Position numbers and translations under genes: made by a program. A model generated the notes under the pieces. It was not told the DNA's origin. It searched no databases and saw nothing but the letters and a program-made list of their open reading frames with translations. 64,000 nt of DNA from Dysidea avara. Taxonomy: Eukaryota > Porifera > Demospongiae > Dictyoceratida > Dysideidae. Shown here one piece after another: positions 23,113 to 35,412 of this stretch. The stretch lies in contig NC_089275.1 in assembly GCF_963678975.1 (NCBI RefSeq), positions 23,683,977 to 23,747,976 of the forward strand, given 5' to 3'. Positions within the stretch are counted from its first letter, which is position 1. The number at the start of each line of letters is the position of its first letter.

Positions 23113-24792
23113 TTGATGACATTCACCCCCCATTGTACCATTGTACTTATCATGTACACCAATAGTGTTAGTTTTGCTTCTGTATATCTATACATACTAT
23201 GTGTATAACAACATTACTACAGATGCCACACTAACCACTACTGCACACTACAGACCACACAAATATGTTTATCACCAATGACCACACGTACCTCACCCGA
23301 GCATTGTTCAGCCAGAAAGTAGACACCATCTTAGACCTCCACCAAGTAAACACCCAACAATACAATACCCACAGCTTCAAAGATAACTGATACTGTACAT
23401 ACACCTCACTAGCTTGCATCTTTGGACAATATCTATGTAGTAATTCACACTAAATACACACATATATTACATTCATAAATGAATAAACGAATTTTAAACA
23501 CAAAATGTGTTGATACGCTAAAAGATCCTGTGTCATCTGCACAATATACTTACAAGGAATACACAAATAATAATAAAATAAAATAAATTCACAAAGCAAA
23601 TTGAAATCAAATCAGGAGATAGCACACATCCCACTCATCCATCGATACATCAGATCCTTGGGTGAAAGATCAAAATTGCTCCCTTTCTGTGGCTTAAGAT
23701 AATAGCAAGAGTCTGGGAGGAGACTATCGCTAGCCTTGCCCCAGACATCTCGCTATCCCAAGCATCTGTCAAAAAGGAAAATATCCAATATTAACACCTT
23801 ACATTCTTTTTCCCTCCACACTACAATAAAAAAGTAATACAAAACAAAATATCCCATGGCTGTCGAGGCCTTGTACACTTACCAAACCCCTCCACAATCA
23901 TTTGATTGTGTGAGGTCTACAGCAGTAACAACCATGTGAAGGGTAAACAGATGGCCAACCGGAACTAGCAGTGAAGTGGATACGGAGCTGCACACTGTTA
24001 CAGTTGAGTAAGGTGAGTGAACAACATTAATTGTACATTATACTTTTGTACCTGTAACTACATACATACGTTTGTAATTGTGCTGTAAAGAGATATTATG
24101 ACAAGTACAGTATAAGGCATTGTTGTTTGTATGGGATTACATAGGATTATACATTAATAATCAAGTGCTGATATATCCCTTGTTTGAATGATCCCTAATA
24201 ATAGTGTTGTAATTATGAGGCATTATCATTTTAGTTACAGTCTAAAAGTGAAATTAGTTATTAATTGTACATTAAGCCAAACAATAAAGTTATTGTTATG
24301 TACTATTGTTATTTGTTACTGTTATTGTTTAGTATGCATGCATACATGCTTTATATTTTCAAACTATTATAGTTTCAAACTTGAAGGTCTTCTACTGTAA
24401 TTACTTTAGTGTTGCTATTAATTTTCATTAATAAACATTGCTTTGGCATATTCTTTAGCAGCAGGTGCATACTTCCCTTTCATAAGGTGTAGAATAAAGG
24501 TTTTGGGTTTCCCAAATTTCTTACTTGTTTTCTTGTCTTTTAGATGTAGAGACACAGAAAAGAAACAATATGTACCTTGGAAGCTAGAATAAAACACCTT
24601 ACTTAGTGGCCTGGGATGTCTATAGCTAGCAGATGTTGTCTTGGTGAGATGTATCACCATATATTCTACACCATCTGGAGTCCAGCATGATGTAAGGTAG
24701 ATCAGAACATCTATCATCATTAACCAGGGCCAATAATGTGGCTGTTTTCTTGGCTAGCTGTAATGTTGATGAAGTAGATGACCTGTGACTAG
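23113..24792. other. Non-coding stretch with one unassigned minus-strand frame
   Basis: Mostly AT-rich with no repeat structure recognised. A minus-strand open frame of 100 codons (24720-24418) is lysine-rich at its C-terminus and has no family I recognise. It has no visible splice signals that would prove it coding, and it is not part of the duplicated segment that starts at 24793. Confidence 0.35.
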
Positions 24793-27700
24793 ATGTGAAC
24801 TCCACGACTGCTCTGATATCCCAAGAATAGGAACAATGTGGGGCTTACCGTTAGTTAAACATGCCTCTCAGCATATAAGAAACCAATGGGTGACTTCCTG
24901 TTTGTGTTCCTTCAGTTTCATGGTAAGTGGTAGATATATGGCTGACCACAAAGTATTGGTTATACAGTACTGGAGTCATCAGTATCAAACTGGTCTACGT
25001 ACCAAAAGCATTATGATTCACCGCAGCTATAAGGGAGCTTGTACCTGACCACCTGGCCTATCTCAGGTAACATCTTGAAATGCAACAGCTTTCTCAAAGA
25101 GCTGCAGAGTTTATCATTGAATGATAAAGTGTAAATACTAACAATGCCTAAACACAGCCTGGCATAAGTGGCATCACTGGTGTACTGAATAGGATATCAA
25201 TTCAATGTCAGCATCTGGAGAGGATGTGGTCTCTGGTCTGGGTTAAGTAGAAGATTATCATCTATTGGCTTGGTAGGCCCTTAACATTGTAAGTAATTGT
25301 GAGTACCAAATGATAGTTTGGTCAGTTTCTGCCTATTAATTTCAGTTTTGGTGAAATTATAGGGAGTGATGAGAAAACTACAAGCCTAGTGGATTGCTAT
25401 TGACAACTCCAACCATGTCTCTTAAACTCCCAGGATCTAATGAGAAGGATCATGTACCACAAACTGTGCATGGATACATCATAAAAATCCTAAGTGTTTG
25501 TTTTGAAAGTTTGAAATTCGATTACCATTGGCTTTCATGGTAGGGTAATCAGGAGTACAATATAGCAGTCACTCAGAATTTGTACTGGTTGTAATTGCAT
25601 ACTCTAATGTTTATGTGCCAGTCAATTGTGTTACTGTGCATGTGTAATTTCCACCCACTCACACTGTGCTGCATGACTATGCTCTGTGCATACATTCCCT
25701 ATTGGTAGGTTGTCCCGTCGGTGATTGCTTGGTTGCATGTGCCTCGTAACAAGTAAAGAAATAATGCGACAATAATAAACTACCACTCCTTTTATTTCCA
25801 ACTCTTCTGTTAGTGTTCCTCCCCCAGGATGAAGTTCACAGAACCTATTCTCTGAACAGGCTATTGATATAGAGGTAGATGGTATCCCTTTACTGTGGTG
25901 AGAACCCAGGGATCCCTCGTAAGAATCTCTCAATTATGTATAAATAAGGTATATAATCTACTAATAACTGGAGTGAGTCTGTGTGTGGCATTTTATGAAA
26001 AATCCAGATGTAATGGTGCTAATATTGTCAAAGGAGGTGACAATTGAGTTAGAATTTCTTTGATGGGACTGGTGGTCAGTAAGTCTGCCTTGTCGACGAC
26101 CTTGCCACGCCCCTGTCTCTGTATTCATGTTAAGTTTTTAAGGTTACCCTGCCAATGCCCCCAACTTTTAGCAGGGCTCCTTCAATTGGACAATAGATGG
26201 TAGGGTGCATGACATGTTACCATAGTACCATTGTGAAACTGATACTAATTGGGCTAATGAAGCATCAGATTTTACCTTGTTCTGTAGACGTTTGATGAAT
26301 TCCTGCTAGCTTGAGAGGGTCATACTTTCCCAGTAATTTATCTGCAAGCTGCAGTTTATTGGTCCTTCTCATCTGTGACAGTAACTCGTTTGCATTTCCA
26401 GGGAGTACTAATGATCACTGGACTATGTCTAGCATGCCATAAACATTTTTCGTTGCATTAACATCTTCTAGCAGATTTTACTTAATGAGGTCAGATCACA
26501 AGCCTTTAGTTTTGATGTCCCCTTGTTTTGAGAAGCAAGATTTGAGGTAGTCCTTCACGAATTGGTCAACTACTGGCCGTTTTGCTACTGTGGATCTCAT
26601 GTGCCTAATGCATTGCCGACCTGTTAACTTTGCTCAGGGTATGACAGAAGTACTTGTTGCATGATAGACGTGTTGTCATTCTTATCATCTAGCATGTCGG
26701 GGTCAAAGTTCTGTGGATTTTTTGACCTCTTGTTGCACATGAACACTGCCATCTACATGTAATTGCTGCCGCCCATGTTGTTGGTGTGATTCCAATTAAT
26801 ACCTATCTATCATTGTCTGCATCCTCAGCTTGGTTCTCCTAGCTGTAACAACAGGATTACCAACTGGCATGTATGACTGACCAGTGGGACTTCAGCATCA
26901 GCGTGTTGTTAGTTGTTGAGACTACCAGATTGGTGCATTTGCACAACCTGATACATTTGCGTAGCCAATTCAGGGTGAGGTCCAGGCTGGTCAGCAGTTG
27001 TCATGTGCTGTTCACTATTGCCTGAATTATAGTGCAGGCTGGTTAGTAAATGTGCTCTAAGAGCATCTCTTAATGAGTCATTACCTGAGATATTGCCCCT
27101 ATAGGATCTTCTCCCGTTTCTTTTCCACTTACGATATATACACCAGCCACCCATCCTGCTGCTAGTATACAAAAATGCTGAAGTGACATCATTGTATTAA
27201 TACTTTAGCTTTGAAATGCTGTCATGCAAGGAATGTAGAGGCAATTAGTTAGTTAATCACTGTACCTTGTACCTGGACCTCTAAAATACCATTGACCATA
27301 CTGGGCATATCCTTTATTGAACTAGTACTGATTTGTATGTGTATTTAAATGTTTGTAATTCATACCAATCCTTATAATATTGTCAGCATTGTAATATTTT
27401 TGCTATATAGGCTGCATGTGTGATATGGATAATGCTGATGTAAAGTCTCTGGAAAGTGCTGCAGTATGTTTTCAGGATCTGTGTGTTCTTAAGGAATGTG
27501 AGGATCTACGAAACATCCTAATACTAGATTATGGAAGGTTTAGTAGGAAACAAGAACATCTAGATGCTGTACTGAGTTGCAATTGTTTGAACAAATATTT
27601 TTATGTAGTAATTATCAATGAAGCTGGTCATTGTTCAGATGTTATTAGTTTTCCACCCACCTTCAAGCAACAGAATTGTTCAATTCTTAAAGTTCCACCT

Positions 27701-28270
27701 TCATCACTTCGAAATGTTGGTACTATTCAAGATCACGTTGTAACACAAATGCTGATGTTTCTCCAGCAATATCATTGCCTTAGAGCTTATTATTGTTTGT
27801 CTTTAGATAGCAACTTTCCAGATGGATCCAAAATCATGGAACACACTGGCTATGAATATACTTACTGTACAGTGATAAAATCAGATAATAACTTTGTTTA
27901 TTTAGACAAGTTCCACTTCAGAGAAAGTGATGACCCTGCTAAAATGACCATGTTCCCTCTCCTTAGAAATGATGTGCCACATGTGCCAATCACTGAAAAT
28001 TCTGGAAAGCTACTTTTCTTTTGTTTGGGAGAAAAATACTATGGTACACCTGTTGCATCACTCTGGGAAGAGTTGGAACAGTTTGGCAACAAGTATTCTT
28101 TACATGTTTCAGTAACCACTGCTTTTCCAAGTGTAGATTATGAGGTACGGTGTCTATATACTGTATAATAGTTGTTATTAGACCATTATAGCTTAAAAAA
28201 GAACAAAGTACACATAATTCAAAGCCAGCTATGGGAGCTTTGCGATGTGCAACTATACCTAGCTAAACAA
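24793..28270 (+). repeat. Segmental duplication, copy 2
   Basis: Same-orientation partner of 1971-5505, about 22.8 kb downstream. Both copies share the non-coding words in order, with indels of a few to about 40 bases. This copy retains the intact exon at 27411-28144. Upstream exons of that gene may be hidden in the conserved non-coding part, but I could not identify them. Confidence 0.8.
27411..28144 (+). CDS. Exon A of Roc-COR/CARD-like gene: unknown N-terminal region
   Basis: An open exon of 734 bp between acceptor tatatag and donor gag|gtacgg. The first in-frame ATG codons are at 27416 and 27425; only the second is shared with the copy at 4.6 kb. The product of about 240 residues has no family I recognise. 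It begins with a hydrophobic strand/helix pattern (ILILDYGRFS, YFYVVIINEAGH) and includes a Cys/Tyr-rich part. The exon ends in phase 0, which matches the acceptor of exon B at 32420, so it is placed as the N-terminal part of the gene running to 47699. The incoming acceptor phase implies an upstream exon, or use of an internal ATG as start. Confidence 0.6.
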
Positions 28271-28417
28271 TTCAACTTAATAATAAACCTTTTTTGATGA
28301 TTTTGTTCTCTTAACCAGTAAAGATGACAAAATGTACAAATAGATAACTATTTATAGGATAATGTATATGTATGATGGGCTCACATCCAAATTTTTTTAC
28401 AATGCATGTGTTATAAA

Positions 28418-28679
28418 AGATGAATAAAAAATTGAAAATTTTAAAAGAGAGAATAGGGATAGCTAAAAGAGCCACCAAACAAGAAGGGATCACTGGGGTG
28501 GTAATGTAAACCACAAATCCCTATTTTGACTTTCTGTCATAAAATTTTGGTTACATGCTCTGTCATTTTACAAGTCAAAATAGGGATTTGTGGTTTACAT
28601 TGCCATCCCAGCGATCCCTTCTTGTTTGGTGGCTTTTTACAGCAATCCCTATTCTCTCTCTTAAAATTTTTTATTCATC
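28418..28679. repeat. Fold-back inverted repeat (113/106-bp arms)
   Basis: Arms 28418-28530 and 28574-28679 are mutually complementary with scattered mismatches, loop 43 bp. The word caaaatagggatttgtggtt and its complement lie nearest the loop. Such fold-backs behave as MITEs. It sits in the intron between exons A and B. Confidence 0.85.
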
Positions 28680-29455
28680 TAGTTTATGTACTTCTTATTA
28701 ATCCAGTGATGGATTATGGATTAGTTTCATTGATAATGAAGACTGTTGTGAATAGTGTAATTTTGCATTCTGCATAGTAGTGCCATCAACGTTTCAGTAC
28801 ACACATGAAACTGATCAAAGTGCAATGTGCATACAGGATGATCATGAGGGTCTCTTAATATAAGCTACAATTTACATTACTGGTGCCTTTATTAGCTGTC
28901 AAATTCAGTGTAAGGGTTGTTGTTATACACTTAATGCATTATTAGAGTATTTACGTGACTGCTCTATTAGAGTGCCCACGTGCAATAATCACGGAGTGAA
29001 AAACCACCTTGCAACAAAGTCTTCAACACAGATTACGCTTCCTGGCCTATACTGAGTTTAATAAGGACAGATTGTATTAGCACAAGCAGCACACACCAAT
29101 AACTCTGAGTATGATTTTGTATGGCTACTCGTGCGTAATGGCATTATGGCAAGAAGAAACGGCCTGATTTGGACTGTTTCCATCCAAAAACGAAATCAAA
29201 AACAGGTCATGGACACGCACAATGATCCATTCAGCAAGCCTTGCTGCTTTTTATGCTGAAAAAGTGAATAACGTTTGCTGTAAATGAGTGAAACAAAATA
29301 ATATTATGAATAATATGAATGATAATAATATGGAGAATGTATGAACAAAATTGAAAATTTCAGAAATACACATACTGTTTCCTTTTCACTTGATACTTAC
29401 TAGTGGACCTATACTCATTGTAAAGAACCACCAGAGGGTTGTTTTGAGTTGGAGA

Positions 29456-29796
29456 CAGGGCTGCCTACATGGGGCATTTTGCCCCGGGCCCCAGCCTGAA
29501 AGGGGCCCCAGGAGGCCCCATGAAGGGCCCCCTGAATACCTGTTTAAAAGATCGATATACTCTAATAGAGCAGTCAGATCTAAATACTCTAATAGAGCAG
29601 TCACAGTATTCTTCAGAGGAGCAGTGTAGCAAGCTTATAGATAAGGAGATATGGTTGGTGATGGGTAGTTATTGTCATTGCCAGCAGGTTGTGACCTTTT
29701 TTTTTTTTTTTTTTTTGGTCTTCACCTTACAACTTGGGTCAAGGGCCCCACTTTAACTCTTTGCCCTGGGCCCCTTAATTTCTCTGGGCGGCCCTG
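29456..29796. mobile_element. Non-autonomous hAT-like element, 341 bp
   Basis: Ends CAGGGCTGCC (29456-29465) and GGCGGCCCTG (29787-29796) are inverted with one mismatch. An exact 8-bp direct repeat gttggaga flanks it (29448-29455, 29797-29804). The interior is rich in ggccccag words, has a T(21) run near 29697-29717, and carries two copies of the tactctaatagagcagtca word (29558-29603). It is non-coding; mobilisation would need a foreign hAT transposase. Confidence 0.85.
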
Positions 29797-30061
29797 GTTG
29801 GAGAATACTTTCCAAGGTGGTTTTTAGGTGTGTTTCTATTAGAGTTTTTGCAAAAAAACATGGACGATCCCTATTATGAACCCACTATCGTGGTTCATGG
29901 CTATGCATTTTATAGGTACATGTGTATAACATACATGCGGTCTTCATCGTTGGGCTGCATCCTGAAAAAAGCTAAAAAGAAAAGTGGATGTTTCTCAAGT
30001 AAAATAGCATTTCGGTGATCAGTGATGACAATAAAGTTGTCAATGTGCGGTTTGGCTTTAT

Positions 30062-30240
30062 TGCATAGGACTATGTACTTGTATGGGTTCCCTAAAGAAA
30101 TGTGTACTTGTGTTGACAAATTTGATTGGTCATTAACAAAGTGTCAGGCATTGAATGTTTAGGTTTTGAAATACTTCTAGCAGGTCAAGCAGTACTACAA
30201 ATTAGCCAACTTGTGTAGTTCCAGCCATGAATTACTGAAT
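30062..30240 (-). repeat. REP-2 dispersed repeat, inverted copy, first part
   Basis: Reverse complement of the right part of 17092-17312 (gggttccct, ttgattggt, ccagccatgaatt). The match stops near 30240 and resumes at about 32232, so roughly 2 kb was inserted here later. The remaining part is at 32232-32285 (ccagcagtggcactcc, ctaaaccagt). Confidence 0.6.
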
Positions 30241-30271
30241 TTTTGAAGACTCAGCTTAACCTGTACATATT

Positions 30272-30391
30272 ATAGTTGTAACATGGGCACAAGTGGTCTG
30301 CCTGATATGTCCACCCGAAGCATGAGGGTTACAGACCTGAGGGCTGAGGGTGGACATTCAGGCAGACCACGAGTGCCCATGTTACAACTAT
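30272..30391. repeat. Inverted repeat, 44-bp arms
   Basis: Arms 30272-30315 and 30348-30391 are complementary with a few mismatches, loop about 32 bp. The outermost word is atagttgtaacatgggcac. It is probably a small MITE or the hairpin end of a larger one. Confidence 0.8.
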
Positions 30392-30507
30392 TATGTAACA
30401 CTTCTATTGTAGGCTAATATCCTGCCAAGTGATTAACCCCATGCCAATACGAGTGAAACCACTGGATTCATTTTATACAAGTTTAAAGAAAAATTAGTTC
30501 GAATAGA

Positions 30508-30689
30508 GATCATAGAAAAAAAGTAGGGAAACAATGGAGGTCGTCTACACCTGCAGATATACTAGTGAACATTTAATCCCTAATTCAATCTTGGTCTTGG
30601 GATATAGACTGAATTAGGGATTAAATGTTCAATAGTATATCTGCAGGTGTAGGCGACTTCCCTTGTTTCCCTACTTTTTTTCTATGATC
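30508..30689. repeat. Fold-back inverted repeat, about 80-bp arms
   Basis: Arms 30508-30588 and 30611-30689 pair almost fully (gatcatagaaaaaaagtagg with its complement at the far end). A related, more diverged fold-back is at 46545-46705. In both places a REP-1 copy follows within 40 bp, so the fold-back may be the left end of REP-1. Confidence 0.8.
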
Positions 30690-30724
30690 CCTAATTGAAC
30701 GTAAAATTCCTAATATTTCCTTAA

Positions 30725-31605
30725 ACTTGTTTGTTTACTTTTTTGTAACATTATTATGACTGGTGAACCCATGCATACTGCATCAAAAGAAAGGATGGCA
30801 CCAGAATAAATGGTTTTGTCTGAATGGCGCACGCCCAAGCTATCAATACTGCTTTGAAAGTGCAGTGGCCATTATGCTTCGCTTTCAACTATGTTCAGCC
30901 CATTACACAGTGCTGCAGACGAAAAACAGTAGAAAAAGTACCTCTGCAACAATTCAGTCACTACGGAAATACGACGATTCGCGTGCCCCCAACTTTCAAT
31001 TACTGCCTCGAAAGTGCAGCCACCATTACGCTTCACTTTCAGCTATTTTCAGCCCCATTACACAGCATTACAAACAAAGAACAGTGTTAGAATCGTCTCT
31101 GCAATCAATCCAGTCACCATGAAAAACACGGACAATTCCCGTTTACAAATGTACTGTAGGGAAGACATGCATCGTGCTACCGCGAATCGACAGTCAGCAA
31201 AAAGAAATGGGACACAAAGGAGGACAAAGGTAAGTCCATAATGTGTGCATTGTACGTACTGTGGTATGCCAAAAAGCATGTCTTGGGATGAAGTGACGTC
31301 GAACAGTGAAAAAATCAAGCCCATAGCCTTAGCTGTTATTGAGTTAGGCTTGCCTGCATGCCCGGCAGGCAGGCAGTAGAAAATTCCATTGAATAAATTT
31401 TTTTAAATTTCATAACAATTTATTGGAAGCCTTTAGGGTTGTACTGAAAGCACTTTTAGGTTATACCTAACCAATACTGCCAAGGTGCCAGGATGGAGTC
31501 GTAAAGCTGGTTTTTGGGTGAATTTTTTGGCTAGGAAAATCCAAATCTCCATGATCCCTACTGTACAGCACTACTGTACTGTATGATACATGCCTGAAAT
31601 ATTTG
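30725..31605 (+). repeat. REP-1 dispersed repeat, longest copy
   Basis: The reference copy for REP-1 here. It contains an internal duplication of about 180 bp (30840-30960 versus 30985-31130), the gtaagtccat word at 31233, and the accaatactgcc word at about 31470. It ends at catgatccctactgtaca near 31570. Other copies are at 8890-9436 plus 16641-16851, 38880-39550 and 46720-47350; an end fragment is near 63872-63905. No protein is recognised. Confidence 0.7.
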
Positions 31606-32419
31606 ATTGTGGCTAGGCAGCAGGTAACGTTGCAGCTACGTTTGTTATAATAAACGGATGAGTCCTAAAGATATCATGGAAAAGTTGAGCTTTTGCAAAT
31701 TGCGGGAAATGTACAAATGTTTTACTGCTATCAAGTTGTTTAAAGACTAATTACAACATATACTAAAGGCCTAAAGGAGTAAGCTTTGTTGTAACATGGT
31801 TAACTCATGTTATCTGTAATGTGGGTATGGTCCTTATTTGAAAACGTACTGAAACATTTATGTATGCACAATAAGACTTAGTTTTCACCTTCAAGTAACT
31901 TGTAGAATGGCAAGGATACTGAAACACCTCTATTTGAGTGGTTCTTGTGTCAAACTCCAACTCGTGATAATAGTCACATGAGCATTAATTTATTCTCATA
32001 ATTGATTTCATTCTGAGCTTTTATAAACAAACTGGGCAGTACTGCTACCTCATGAGCTAGAGGGCATTATAAAAATAATGCCCTAATTACAGGGAATTAT
32101 ATAGAAAATTCCCTGACCATGGGGGTAATATCAGATATGTATACCCAAAAATTTCTTTGATCTGCCCAAGCAAAGTGTTACATACTATAATAGTTGTTGG
32201 CATTCACTGTGCTACAAATGCAGTCTTAATTAACTGTAGCTAACCAGCAGTGGCACTCCATCGGCTAAACCAGTCAACTATGTATGTATGATTTACAATT
32301 TAAGTTATAAAGTTGTATGTTAGTATAATGCACCATTGTATGACACCTGTTGTATGTTGACTGTATGTATGCACATTCCTTATTAGTGGGTTGTACTTAT
32401 TATGTGATCATTTATGTAG

Positions 32420-32705
32420 GTGATAAAGGAGGATCCTGAAATAACAAAGCCAATATTCTATCGATTTACAATCTACTTATCTGACACTAGTGAAGACAAC
32501 GTTCTGTCAATCCTTGAATATCTTCGACCAACAAAATTTGAGGGTGTAAAGATAGGGTTAAAGCTAGATAGCTCTACACAGAAAGGACAATTTGTTAGCA
32601 CTGGAAGTAGGAGTATTGCAAGAGCTACCTAAAAAATATGCAAGTATGCTATTCAAAAGGAGCATTTTTCAGAAGATAACAAAAAATACTTTGTAGATAT
32701 TGAAG
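32420..32705 (+). pseudogene. Exon B of Roc-COR/CARD-like gene, with in-frame stop
   Basis: Begins after acceptor tatgtag in phase 0, matching exon A, and ends gaag|gtaatc in phase 1, matching exon C. The translation VIKEDPEITKPIFYRF...LSILEYLRP is a plausible continuation of exon A. A TAA at 32630-32632 interrupts it, yet the frame remains open and protein-like for 24 codons to the donor. That marks the stop as a lesion or a base error rather than a natural end. Family unknown. Confidence 0.55.
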
Positions 32706-32743
32706 GTAATCATCACAGATGTTATTTGTTGTATATTACTCTA

Positions 32744-34705
32744 ACAGTCAAGCTGTGAAAAAAGGTGCAAAAAGGTGCAAAAGTGATAGTAAACTAGTTG
32801 GGAATCAGGCAGTGGCCAAGAAATGATGTTAATATAATCTATACCAAAACAGCCAAGGTGTGAAAAAGGGTGCGGCCCCCAGGGTGAAAAAGTTGTGAAC
32901 TCAAAAGTGGTGGCCAAGAAATAACTGTGATGGTTGGTTAATGACAAAAATTTAATAACGTCAATTCAAGGTGAATTTGTGTTGCCTCCTGAGATTCGAC
33001 ACTAAATTCACCTGAATTGTTATTAAAATTTTTGTCATTAACCTACGTACCATCACAGCTATTACTTGGCTGCCACTTTCGACTTCACAACTTTTACCAC
33101 CCTGGCCTTTTAGGAAGCCACACCCTTTTTACAGCTTGGCTGTTTTGGTTTTAGATATCATTTCTTTTTGTATTGCAAACCACAAAGCCAGCCATAAGTT
33201 GACTTTGGGACTTGCTTTTTTGATTGTTTCTTTAGTAGAGGAATTTTTGAACAAGAGAGAAAATAATTTCTGTGTATAGCTTTGTATCTGCTTAACCCTT
33301 TGGCCCGTAACACCACTATAGTGGCTTTGGTTCTTAAACGCAAAAGTTATTTTACGAAAAATAAGCATTTTGGCATACAAATTTGGGCTCCTGTTACTCT
33401 ATGGAGGGACCACCTATTCCTTCGTGGTTTGCATTGAACTACTCATGAAGGATAGATCTACAACATCATATAACTTTTACTTACCTTATTTATCCCATCT
33501 CTCATTTGTGGCAGGTCTATCATTGTAACTATCGTCTTAAAAACGGCCAAACATTCTTTCAAACGCAGATTCACCTTACATCATGCTTGATTGTGCTACA
33601 ATCCTCGGATAAAGCTTAGGATAATATCTGTTGACCGCAGAGTAGCGTGGTCCAAACCATATATTCATAGGATATTTCGTTTACAAGATATATGCGTTTG
33701 AACGCATGCATGTAACAAGAGCCACTATAGTGGCGTTCACGTTTAACAAAACACTTTTTTTATTAACTTAGAGGCCAAAGGGTTAATTAATTAAATTAAT
33801 TAATAATTAATTAATTAAATATTAATTTATATATTTAAAACTGAATAAACGTAGGTAGCTGAACTCTCTACAGGGTGATTTGTTGTATCTGAGCTCTGTA
33901 CAGGGTTGCTTAAATTCTCTACAAGACATAGTTGAACGCTTTAATAGAGTAATTTACTTTTTAGCTGACTGCTCTATTAGAGTATCTTGATCTCGCACTT
34001 GCTACACCCAGTTGGATTCGTGTTATAACTCTGTGGCTTTAAATACAATTATTCTAAACCATTGAAGAGACAATTGATCCATCTATACACCAATTTTCAA
34101 CTCATTCCCCTCAAGTGAGTAGTTTGTCTGGCAAGTAATCTTTTTATTAGCAAATCTCGATGCGTAATTGTTACACACTGTTGGTTTTTGCATTGTATCT
34201 TTATGGTCTTTAGGTCAATTTCTTTCAAACCACAAAAGGTTTCAGGTTCAATAGTTAACCTACCCATATACCAATTTTCAACAAGCGATTTAATTTATCC
34301 TGTAGGTGTGCCAACATGTTGGTGTTATTTTTTGTGAATGATCACTGATTACTTCCTCCTTGATTGTTTATTGTATCCAGCCAAACTTGGTACCAAGATG
34401 TGCCTTTAAACCCCCTTCTGTGTGCCAAATCTAAAGGAAATCAGATAACTCATTTACATTTTATGGCAGCTTTTGTAAGTGCAAGAAAAAGAAGAAAAAG
34501 ATTTAGCCACTTTTTGAAGTGTCATATCTTGAAGCAATTTTGCTCAAATTTGGTATGTGGACTACTGACGGTGTTGGGTATTTCCACAGCAAAAATGGTC
34601 TTGTTTTTTAATGGAAGCATGGAGAAACAAATCTTGTTTTTGTTACTTTTTGTCAATATACTGACAGTGCAGCATGCTGGCTTCTTAAAATTATTTGTTG
34701 TGTGT
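32744..34705 (-). mobile_element. Composite minisatellite element, copy D (degenerate)
   Basis: Minus orientation. A partial fold-back (32744-32836) and a full one (32837-33155) are followed by the tail sequence seen in the other copies (caaagccagcc, tttctttagtaga). Then comes an AT-rich stretch, only a few relics of the 31-bp repeat (33865-33930), the gctctattagagtatctt word (33966-33985), and a diverged head to about 34705. It lies within the intron between exons B and C. It is the oldest-looking of the four copies. Confidence 0.65.
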
Positions 34706-35192
34706 TACCAAGAGTTCATAATATATATACTGAGGAGAGGGTCCTACTCTCATATACCCGAAGTTATGATGTAATAACAAGATGTTGTGGTTCGTGACAT
34801 ATAGGCAGCCATAAAAGTGCAATATGGGCAGCCATAAAGTGCAATATGGGCAGCCATAAAAATGCAAGAATTGTTAGCACCGTTTCACACTTGTGACGCT
34901 CGGGATAACCGTATTCGCGAATGGCCTAGCAAGAAATGCCTACGAAGCAGTCTTAACCCATGAAGGAACAATTGTAGTTCAGTGAGAAATGCTTAGAGCT
35001 GGAGTTAATTTGGTTGATAGTGACATTGTTAGGCACGCATTCAATCTATACCATGTTCAACTATTGACTTATACAAAGAAAAATGGGCGAACTCAGAAGT
35101 GCTATGTCATAACTTCATGATACACCCTTCTACAGGGGTATATGAGAGTAGGACACTCTCCTCAGTATATATATTATAAACTCTTGATGTTA
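34706..35192. mobile_element. MITE with about 50-bp inverted ends
   Basis: Left (agagttcataatatatatac, tgaggagag, cctactctcata) and right ends are complementary over about 50 bp. The interior holds three tandem units of about 24 bp built on gggcagccataaa (34804-34866). It is inserted between the head of composite copy D and a fold-back relic at 35193. Non-coding. Confidence 0.75.
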
Positions 35193-35412
35193 CTAAAACA
35201 GTCAAGCTGTGAAAATGGTGCAAAAGTGATAGTAAACAAGTTGGGATTCGAAATCAAATGTAGTTGCCAAGAAATGGCATTAATTTTAGTAATGACATAC
35301 AACATATTGAATTGATAGGCATTGTTGTAGCCATTTCTTGGTTGCCATCTTCAATTTCCCAACGTTTTAATCCAGGAAAACTATATCTTTTTTCACAGTT
35401 TAGCTGTTTTGG
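35193..35412. repeat. Fold-back MITE of the AAAACAG(C/T)CAAGCTGT family
   Basis: Ends aaaacagtcaagctgtgaaa and ttttttcacagtttagctgt are inverted, and inside them ttgccaagaaatgg pairs with ccatttcttggtt. It is the same family as the fold-backs ending the composite elements (32837-33155, 40909-41234, 57493-57812, 61432-61750) but stands alone, so the fold-back can move independently. Confidence 0.75.

Noticed and set aside
24418..24720. Minus-strand 100-codon frame as a gene
   Set aside because: Lysine-rich C-terminus and no recognisable family, splice sites or duplicate; kept only as a note in the non-coding stretch.
34364..34774. A 136-codon open frame with hydrophobic segments
   Set aside because: It lies in the head of composite copy D and its sequence follows the repeat consensus rather than any protein family; the same region in copies B and C encodes different, non-matching frames.
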